A program made the translations under genes and the position numbers. Shown piece by piece: positions 50,125-54,654 of a DNA stretch of 54,654 nt. This DNA is from Actinomycetota bacterium. Lineage in GTDB: Bacteria > Actinomycetota > Actinomycetes > S36-B12. Every line of letters starts with the position of its first letter. Within the stretch, counting starts at the first letter, position 1. The notes under the pieces were generated by a model. It ran no database searches, was not told the DNA's origin, and saw only the letters and a program-made list of their open reading frames with translations. The stretch is taken from positions 1-54,654 of the forward strand of contig CANFQC010000011.1 in the NCBI GenBank assembly GCA_947449035.1, written 5' to 3'.

Positions 50125-51131
50125 GACTCCCCCTCGCTCGCCAAATCAATGAGACGTGCCGCTTTGAGCTCCGTTTCACGCCACTCTGACTTGGGGTCCG
50201 ACTCCCACGTGATGCCCGCGCCTGTTCCGAAATTCAGCACGTTTCCCTCTCGCCAAAATGTACGGATCGTGACAGCCAGTTCCGCCGTCTGACCTTGATG
50301 GTCCACCCAGCCGATGGCCCCACAGTAGAAGCGCCGTCCAACAGGTTCCCGTTCATCGATGATTCGCAGAGCGGCCGTCTTCGGAGCTCCGGTCACTGAT
50401 CCGGGCGGGAAAGTGGCATCCAGGATCTGGGGCCATGTCACCTGTGGCAACAAGTTGCCGGCCACCTCAGACACGAGATGTACCAGTCCTGGATGTTCCT
50501 CAATACTGAGTAGGCGGGGAACCTCGATAGAGCCGATTGAGCACACGCGGGACAGATCATTTCGAACAAGGTCGACGATCATGACGTTCTCGGCCGAATC
50601 CTTGGCACGAAGATCGCCCTCGGTTCGGCCAGTTCCCTTGATCGGCCCCGAGGTCAACGTGGACCCAGAACGCCGCAGGAAGAGCTCCGGACTCGCACTG
50701 ACGATCTCGATTCCGGACTCCGGAGCATGCACGATCGATGCATAAGGAGCCGGATTTCCTGCGACAAGACTGTCGAACAGTCCGAGCAGGCTCTCCTGGC
50801 CATCAGTATTCGCCGACAGCACTCGACAAATATTCGCCTGGTACACGTCCCCTCGAGCAATAGCTTGGCGAGTGCTCTCCACCGCAGCGCAGTAGTCAAA
50901 CTCGTTCAGTGATGTGGTCCATGACCTGCGCTGCGGCCTGCGCCAGTCATCCTTCACCCAGTCGGGGCGATGAGTCCCCCACGTTGCGAATCGCAGGAAA
51001 GTACCCGCTCCTTGATAGGGAAGAACTGCGATCCATCGACCCTCATCATCGAGGCATGCTGGGTCAGCTGAGACTTCTTGGAGGTCACAGGCCCACAGTC
51101 CGCCCACGCACGCGAATGGGGGCAGGTTCAC
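50121..51131 (-). CDS. pabB: Aminodeoxychorismate synthase component I
   Basis: Chorismate-binding enzyme that aminates chorismate to 4-amino-4-deoxychorismate. Signatures: RGDVYQANICRVL, SASPELFLR, GPIKGTGRT, NVMIVDLVRNDLSRVC, HLVSEVAGNL, FPPGSVTGAPKTAAL, and YCGAIGWV with GAGITWESDP. GTG 51131 is chosen, giving 336 residues opening NLPPFACVGGLWACDL, which aligns with the start of relatives; an in-frame ATG at 51182 adds 17 unusually Arg-rich residues and cannot be excluded. No glutaminase subunit (PabA) is adjacent. The five-gene aro block in this window supplies its substrate. Confidence 0.88.
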   Translation of the reverse strand: MNLPPFACVGGLWACDLQEVSADPACLDDEGRWIAVLPYQGAGTFLRFATWGTHRPDWVKDDWRRPQRRSWTTSLNEFDYCAAVESTRQAIARGDVYQANICRVLSANTDGQESLLGLFDSLVAGNPAPYASIVHAPESGIEIVSASPELFLRRSGSTLTSGPIKGTGRTEGDLRAKDSAENVMIVDLVRNDLSRVCSIGSIEVPRLLSIEEHPGLVHLVSEVAGNLLPQVTWPQILDATFPPGSVTGAPKTAALRIIDEREPVGRRFYCGAIGWVDHQGQTAELAVTIRTFWREGNVLNFGTGAGITWESDPKSEWRETELKAARLIDLASEGES

Positions 51132-51234
51132 ACCCCCATCATTGCGGCTTCGAGTCCTCCGCACCTCCAAAGAGGACCTCATTGGCGGTCGAGTGCTGTC
51201 GTCAGATATGGTTCTGACTCGACCGAGAGGTCAC

Positions 51235-51307
51235 GCGGACGTAGCGCAGCTGGTAGCGCATCACCTTGCCAAGGTGAGGGTCGCGGGTTCGAATCCCGTC
51301 GTCCGCT
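51235..51307 (+). tRNA. tRNA-Gly (GCC)
   Basis: A 73-base cloverleaf. Acceptor GCGGACG/CGTCCGC with discriminator T; D-arm GCGC/GCGC; anticodon stem TCACC/GGTGA with loop TTGCCAA, anticodon GCC; T-arm GCGGG-TTCGAAT-CCCGT. CCA is not encoded. It is the first of three clustered plus-strand tRNAs. Confidence 0.97.
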
Positions 51308-51334
51308 CGAAGTACTCTTATCTGGGGTACCCGC

Positions 51335-51405
51335 GGTGGAGTGACCGAGAGGCGAGGTAGCGGCCTGCAAAGCCGCGTACACGGGTTCAAATCCCGTCTC
51401 CACCT
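51335..51405 (+). tRNA. tRNA-Cys (GCA)
   Basis: A 71-base cloverleaf. Acceptor GGTGGAG/CTCCACC with discriminator U, the identity base for tRNA-Cys; anticodon stem GCGGC/GCCGC with loop CTGCAAA, anticodon GCA; T-loop TTCAAAT. It lies 27 bases after tRNA-Gly, probably co-transcribed. Confidence 0.97.
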
Positions 51406-51468
51406 CCACGCAGAGCCCCTGTGGGGTCGCAGTTCTTGATTTCGTCCAAGAGATGCCAGACTGCACGT

Positions 51469-51651
51469 ATGGCCACAACACCAGCAGCAGACCCTAACGA
51501 TCCTCGCGAGCGTTTCAAGGCAGCCCTAGATGCCAAAAAGAGCAAGGGCGGCCATCGCGGTAGGGAGCCCATGAGTAGCAGCGGCAAGGCGAAGGAATCC
51601 TCGGCAGCTGCCGGAGGTAAGAAGGAGTTCCGTCGTAAGAGCGGTGGCTGA
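51469..51651 (+). CDS. Small basic protein, DUF5302-like
   Basis: A 60-residue hydrophilic protein. It opens ATTPAADPNDPRERFKAALD and ends KKEFRRKSGG, a C-terminal pattern typical of the actinobacterial DUF5302 family, with a flexible Ser/Gly/Ala/Lys middle. Its function is unknown; the high Lys/Arg content would suit a nucleic-acid or ribosome contact, but that is inference. ATG 51469 has no clear ribosome site, so a leaderless or weakly initiated message is possible. It sits within the tRNA group between tRNA-Cys and tRNA-Val. Confidence 0.7.
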   Translation: MATTPAADPNDPRERFKAALDAKKSKGGHRGREPMSSSGKAKESSAAAGGKKEFRRKSGG

Positions 51652-51711
51652 GGCTCGCTAGCCCCGGCGTCAGCACTCCAGATCGGCTGATAGGCTTCCC
51701 ACTCGTAATAC

Positions 51712-51785
51712 GGACCGTTAGCTCAGTTGGCTAGAGCGTTCCCCTGACACGGGAGAGGTCACAAGTTCGAGTCTTGTACGGTCCA
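51712..51785 (+). tRNA. tRNA-Val (GAC)
   Basis: A 74-base cloverleaf. Acceptor GGACCGT/ACGGTCC with discriminator A; D-arm GCTC/GAGC; anticodon stem TTCCC/GGGAG with loop CTGACAC, anticodon GAC; T-arm ACAAG-TTCGAGT-CTTGT. A terminator hairpin follows at once. Confidence 0.96.
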
Positions 51786-51789
51786 CAAG

Positions 51790-51827
51790 ATGCGAGGCCC
51801 TCGACGAGAGTCGGGGGCCTTTCGCAT
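51790..51827 (+). terminator. Terminator after tRNA-Val
   Basis: An 11-bp inner stem, AGGCCCTCGAC (51795-51805) with GTCGGGGGCCT (51810-51820) and one G-U pair, around loop GAGA. An outer ATGCG/CGCAT pairing (51790-51794, 51823-51827) extends it across a two-base TT bulge. It is placed directly behind the tRNA. Confidence 0.8.
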
Positions 51828-51863
51828 GCACCAACGTGGGCGCCCCTCCGCTAGTCTCGCGTC

Positions 51864-52151
51864 GTGTCCATAACAGCCCTGACCTTGATCATCCTGGCCA
51901 TCTGCCTTGCCCTGTTCGGGATTGCCTTCATCGCTCTCGGAATGTCGAATGAGCGCGCCTACTGGTCCCAGCGTGACCCGCAAGGTGATCCTCGCCGCGA
52001 TGCAACGCCCTTGTCACAGGTGGTTAAGCGAGCCGGGCATTACGCCGCCGGCGAGTACCGGGCACCCCTGCGTGTGGCGGCGATCGGCGTCATCATGATC
52101 TGGCTGGCAATCGCGAGCGCCGTGATCGGAATACTCGTCGAGATCCTTTAG
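51864..52151 (+). CDS. Small two-helix membrane protein, unknown
   Basis: A 95-residue protein with two hydrophobic helices (about 4-26 and 70-92) joined by a hydrophilic loop of about 43 residues containing RAYWSQRDPQGDPRRDATPL and a Gly/Tyr stretch (GHYAAGEYRAPL). I do not recognise the family. The start is GTG 51864, with no strong ribosome site. Its TAG overlaps the convergent xth stop region (52148-52151). It follows the tRNA-Val terminator by 36 bp. Confidence 0.6.
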   Translation: MSITALTLIILAICLALFGIAFIALGMSNERAYWSQRDPQGDPRRDATPLSQVVKRAGHYAAGEYRAPLRVAAIGVIMIWLAIASAVIGILVEIL

Positions 52152-52948
52152 TCGAAATCGACTATCAAAGGCGCGTGATCGCTCCAGCGCTCGGCATAGG
52201 TCGCCGCCTTGCCAACCGTCGCGGTGTGGGCCCGCTTGGCGATGCCTTTCGACGCCAGCGCGTAGTCGATGCGCCAGCCACCATCGGTATCGAAGCCGCG
52301 GCCACGCCACGACCACCATGTGTAGGGGCCGGGGCCATCTCCGCCGAGCGTCCGACCAAGATCAGTCCATCCAGATTCGAACCATGCATCGAGATACGCG
52401 CGTTCCTCTGGCAGAAAACCCGCCTTGTCGCGGTTTCCCTTCCAGTTCTTGATATCGACCTCTCGGTGAGCAATGTTGAGATCGCCGCATATGAGGACTT
52501 CTGGTTCAGATACAAGCTGGCGCATACGTAGATCGATCTCCGAAAGATGGGCCATCTTCTCGTCTTGCTTAACCGTGCCTGCTTCTCCACTGTGGAAGTA
52601 GGCACTGACCACGGTGATCTTCTTGCGGCCATGCGCGAGATCCGCCTCGATCCATCGGCCCTGGCCGTCAAAAGGATGCGTGCCAGTTCCCACGCGAACG
52701 TCCTTGACGGGCAATCGGCTGAGAATTGCCACCCCGGCTCGCCCGAGAGTCTCTGCTGGTGCGTGAGACACGGAGTAGCCCTCGAGGGCCGAACCGGTCA
52801 GCACTTCCTGGAGTTGCTGAGTTGTCGCGCGTACCTCCTGAAGACAAATGACATCGGCCTGAATCGCTCCCAGCCAATCAATTCCGCCTCGACGTTGCGC
52901 CGCACGGATTCCGTTGACGTTCGCTGTCACGACTCTCAGGGGTGCCAT
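52148..52948 (-). CDS. xth: Exodeoxyribonuclease III (AP endonuclease)
   Basis: Metal-dependent AP endonuclease and 3'-5' exonuclease for base excision repair. The 266 residues have the family residues N10 (TANVNGIR), E38 (CLQEVRA), the GDLNIAH loop with Asp and Asn, KNWKGNRDKAGFLPEER, WRIDYALAS and the terminal catalytic pair D257-H258 (SDHAPLIVDFD). ATG 52948 lies 135 bp from the divergent lipoprotein gene; that gap holds a cluster of short palindromes. Confidence 0.94.
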   Translation of the reverse strand: MAPLRVVTANVNGIRAAQRRGGIDWLGAIQADVICLQEVRATTQQLQEVLTGSALEGYSVSHAPAETLGRAGVAILSRLPVKDVRVGTGTHPFDGQGRWIEADLAHGRKKITVVSAYFHSGEAGTVKQDEKMAHLSEIDLRMRQLVSEPEVLICGDLNIAHREVDIKNWKGNRDKAGFLPEERAYLDAWFESGWTDLGRTLGGDGPGPYTWWSWRGRGFDTDGGWRIDYALASKGIAKRAHTATVGKAATYAERWSDHAPLIVDFD

Positions 52949-52978
52949 AGGCGCAGGTTACCTGTCCGGGGTTCTGAT

Positions 52979-53004
52979 GTGATCACCTGTCACGTGAACA
53001 CGTG
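52979..53004. promoter_or_regulatory. Palindrome cluster between xth and the lipoprotein gene
   Basis: GTGATCAC (52979-52986) is a perfect 8-bp palindrome. Five bases further are two CACGTG palindromes (52991-52996 and 52999-53004) separated by AA, together forming a larger near-perfect inverted repeat. The position in a divergent gap suggests an operator for one or both genes; no regulator is identified. Confidence 0.4.
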
Positions 53005-53083
53005 GGACGCGCCGCTCCGTTCGCAGTCATCGGTTTCCTAGGCTAGGAGCGTTGATAGTTAACCCCACCTGAGAGGCATTACG

Positions 53084-53584
53084 GTGAAATTGCGAATCGC
53101 AGTTGTAGCGGTATCCCTGACCGGAGTTTCAGCCCTGGCACTCTCAGGCTGCTCAAGTTCTTCGACACCCGAGGACTTCTCCGCGGTGTCCGGCAAGCCC
53201 GCGGTTACCCAGATCGACACTGGTGCCGCCGGGAGTTCAGTGGGCGATTACACCGTGTTCAACGCCACCGTGACTAAGGACGGGCAGCCATTCGGCACCC
53301 TCTACGGACAAAAGTTGCTGGTCGCTGAGCCTGGCCAAGACGGAGCTCCTGAAGGTCTCGGACGTTACGAGAATCACCTGGAGTTCGATCTTCCTGATGG
53401 CACCATCTCCGTAGCCGGCCTCCAGTACTACACCTTGGATGGCAGCGTCCCTGACATTGCGCTGTCAAAGGGCGAGGAACGCGCCATTGTCGGCGGAACG
53501 GGTGCCTACGCCGGTGCCCATGGCGTTCTCACTTCAACTACCAATGCTGACGGCAGCAGGACCCAGAGCTTCGACTTCTCCTGA
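53084..53584 (+). CDS. Lipoprotein with allene-oxide-cyclase-like barrel
   Basis: A 166-residue lipoprotein. A basic start and hydrophobic core end in the lipobox LSGC, with C23 the lipidated residue. The mature domain is beta-rich and has the pattern of allene oxide cyclase/dirigent-like barrels: SSVGDYTVFNATVTKDGQPF, GRYENHLEFDLPDGTISVAG, and the diagnostic AIVGGTGAYAGAHGVLTST followed by SRTQSFDFS. Bacterial members include cyclases and uncharacterised proteins, so enzymatic function cannot be assumed. The start is GTG 53084, eight bases after GAGAGG. Confidence 0.72.
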   Translation: MKLRIAVVAVSLTGVSALALSGCSSSSTPEDFSAVSGKPAVTQIDTGAAGSSVGDYTVFNATVTKDGQPFGTLYGQKLLVAEPGQDGAPEGLGRYENHLEFDLPDGTISVAGLQYYTLDGSVPDIALSKGEERAIVGGTGAYAGAHGVLTSTTNADGSRTQSFDFS

Positions 53585-53593
53585 CAGATCAAG

Positions 53594-53615
53594 CGTCGCC
53601 TGTAACCCTGCGACG
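53594..53615 (+). terminator. Possible weak terminator after the lipoprotein gene
   Basis: CGTCGC (53594-53599) and GCGACG (53610-53615) form a perfect 6-bp stem with a ten-base loop, nine bases after the stop. There is no U-tract, so its activity is uncertain. Confidence 0.35.
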
Positions 53616-53689
53616 ATTGGCCTCCCTCGTGTCCTAGATACTCGGGTTCAACACTGCAATGAGCAGCGCGGGTACACGGGCATAGAACG

Positions 53690-54421
53690 GTGGCTACAGG
53701 CATGCGACGACTCCAGAACCGAGTAGCTCTGGTCACAGGGGCAGATGGAGGCATTGGCCGAGCCATCGTGGAGCGCCTTCAGTCGGAAGGTGCCGTGGTG
53801 ATCGCGACCGATATCCGTCCGATGGCGTCACTAGGTGCCCTGACGCTGGTCCACGATGTCTCAAGCGAGAGTGCATGGACCGAGGTGACTGGACTCGTGC
53901 AAGCGCAATACGGCCGTCTCGACATCCTCGTGAACAATGCCGGGCGGACCGACTTCGGTGTCATCGAGGGCACCAGCCTTGAAGAATTCAACGAGGTTGT
54001 ATCGGCCTCACAGACGAGCGTCTTCTTGGGCATGAAAGCCTGTGGCCCACTCCTGAAGGCCTCCGGGCATGGATCAGTCATCAATATGAGTTCAATCCTC
54101 GGGACCACAGGTGGGCTTGGCGGCTCCCCCGCCTACAGCGCCGCCAAGGGCGCTGTGCGCACGTTGACCAAGAGCACTGCCATCAGGTGGGCCACCAAGG
54201 GGGTACGGGTGAACTCCCTGCATCCAGGCTTCACTGATACACCGATGCTTGCGCACGCGGCTGCGACCGGAGTCCTGGAGCGAATGCTCGAAGCGACCCC
54301 CATGGGCCGACTGGGTCGTCCCGAGGAGATCGCGGCCGCAGTGGCCTTCTTAGCCAGCGATGACGCCTCATTCATGACGGGTGAGGAAATGCACGTCGAC
54401 GGGGGCTTCACGGCGCGATAG
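53690..54421 (+). CDS. Classical short-chain dehydrogenase/reductase
   Basis: An NAD(P)-dependent oxidoreductase of 243 residues. The cofactor motif TGADGGIG (16-23) and NNAG (82-85) are present, with the catalytic Ser in NMSSILG (134/135), Y149 and K153 (AYSAAKGA), and the C-terminal [12 protein letters not shown]. An Asp after strand 2 (ATDIRP) favours NAD over NADP. The substrate is unknown; FabG and sugar or steroid dehydrogenases share the pattern. GTG 53690 or ATG 53702 may be the start. It is monocistronic and ends in a strong hairpin. Confidence 0.88.
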   Translation: MATGMRRLQNRVALVTGADGGIGRAIVERLQSEGAVVIATDIRPMASLGALTLVHDVSSESAWTEVTGLVQAQYGRLDILVNNAGRTDFGVIEGTSLEEFNEVVSASQTSVFLGMKACGPLLKASGHGSVINMSSILGTTGGLGGSPAYSAAKGAVRTLTKSTAIRWATKGVRVNSLHPGFTDTPMLAHAAATGVLERMLEATPMGRLGRPEEIAAAVAFLASDDASFMTGEEMHVDGGFTAR

Positions 54422-54454
54422 TCCCTTAAAGCCTCGTCTGCGGCCTCCACGAGC

Positions 54455-54487
54455 GAAGTCCCGGGTACCGAAGTAACCCGGGACTTC
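54455..54487 (+). terminator. Terminator after the SDR gene
   Basis: A perfect 12-bp stem, GAAGTCCCGGGT (54455-54466) with ACCCGGGACTTC (54476-54487), around a nine-base loop, 33 bases after the SDR stop. There is no marked U-tract. Confidence 0.75.
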
Positions 54488-54525
54488 ACATTGGTCGGGC
54501 TGACAGTGCCGTGTTTCACGACTTA

Positions 54526-54561
54526 GTTAACCCCTGTCCCGGGACATCGTTAACCCTTGTC
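54526..54561. repeat. Direct repeat and palindrome at the IS left end
   Basis: GTTAACCCCTGTC (54526-54538) and GTTAACCCTTGTC (54549-54561) are near-identical direct repeats with a 23-base period. The 12-bp palindrome TGTCCCGGGACA (54535-54546) overlaps the first. They directly precede the transposase start and probably belong to the terminal repeat or promoter of the insertion sequence. Confidence 0.6.
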
Positions 54562-54563
54562 GA

Positions 54564-54654
54564 ATGTCGAAGAATCGGGTCATCGTCGAGGCAGTGCTGG
54601 CAGGTCAGTCCCACGGGGCGGTAGCCCGCCAATACGGGATCTCCACCGTCTGGG
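54564..54654 (+). mobile_element. Insertion sequence left end, IS481-type transposase N-terminus (partial)
   Basis: An open frame starting at ATG 54564 runs off the window after 30 codons: SKNRVIVEAVLAGQSHGAVA then RQYGIST-V-W. This matches the N-terminal helix-turn-helix of IS481-family transposases (an opening M-S-K with a V-x-E/A-V-L pattern, then V-A-R-x-Y-G-I-S/A). The catalytic DDE core would lie outside the window. The GTTAACCC repeats just upstream fit an IS end. The exact boundary and target duplication cannot be set without the right end. Confidence 0.65.

Overview
The window is a gene-dense stretch of an actinobacterial (Actinomycetota) chromosome with no rRNA, CRISPR array or prophage. 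The assignment rests on content and gene order: a phosphatidylinositol-mannoside block (pgsA-patA-pimA), an ANTAR response regulator of the PdtaR type, a four-domain ribosomal protein S1, small actinobacterial families resembling DUF6167 and DUF5302, and runs that match the order known from mycobacteria and streptomycetes. Base composition looks moderately GC-rich by eye, and GTG starts and 4-bp ATGA/GTGA overlaps are common. I cannot name a genus.

Layout. 1-12.8 kb: DNA repair and replication block: uvrA (3' end outside the window), a divergent metallo-beta-lactamase-fold gene, a coupled uvrB-terC-dinB-like run, coaE, rpsA, polA, a hotdog thioesterase and pdtaR. 12.86-12.93 kb: a tRNA with a Leu (CAA) anticodon but a short, class I body. 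12.9-28.6 kb: sixteen minus-strand genes with almost no gaps: MBL, hisS, aspS, rarA, DUF6167-like, alaS, ruvX, mltG, aroE, aroC, aroK, aroB, aroQ, pepQ, efp, nusB. 28.7-30.9 kb: two plus-strand genes, a membrane-anchored cyclophilin and a DUF349 protein. 30.9-44.2 kb: a second minus-strand run: pgsA, patA, pimA, LemA-like, pdxS, pdxT, yebC, ruvC, ruvA, ruvB, yajC, secD, secF, rel.

44.2-54.65 kb is more mixed: a free-standing, P-loop-less remnant of an EF-G2-like GTPase domain, HIT, thrS, tRNA-Val(CAC), a secreted Ig-like repeat protein with its own terminator, pabC/pabB, a tRNA-Gly/tRNA-Cys/tRNA-Val group enclosing a small basic protein, a two-helix membrane protein, exonuclease III, an allene-oxide-cyclase-like lipoprotein, an SDR, and the left end of a probable IS481-type insertion sequence cut by the window edge.

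How the genes work together: uvrA/uvrB, ruvABC, polA, xth and rarA cover excision repair, Holliday-junction processing and replication-fork maintenance. aroE/C/K/B/Q carry out five of the seven shikimate steps to chorismate, which pabB/pabC send to p-aminobenzoate. pdxS/pdxT make pyridoxal phosphate, the cofactor of PabC. pgsA/patA/pimA make phosphatidylinositol (phosphate) and acylated mannosides. yajC/secD/secF assist Sec export. alaS, aspS, hisS, thrS, efp, rpsA, nusB and rel link translation, transcription and the stringent response. The most unusual items are the EF-G2-like remnant, the short-armed CAA tRNA, and an 18-bp tandem repeat inside secD that encodes a Ser/Ala/Pro linker. No intergenic stretch exceeds 300 bases; the longest, about 180 bases, is upstream of the Ig-like protein, where I see no convincing promoter.
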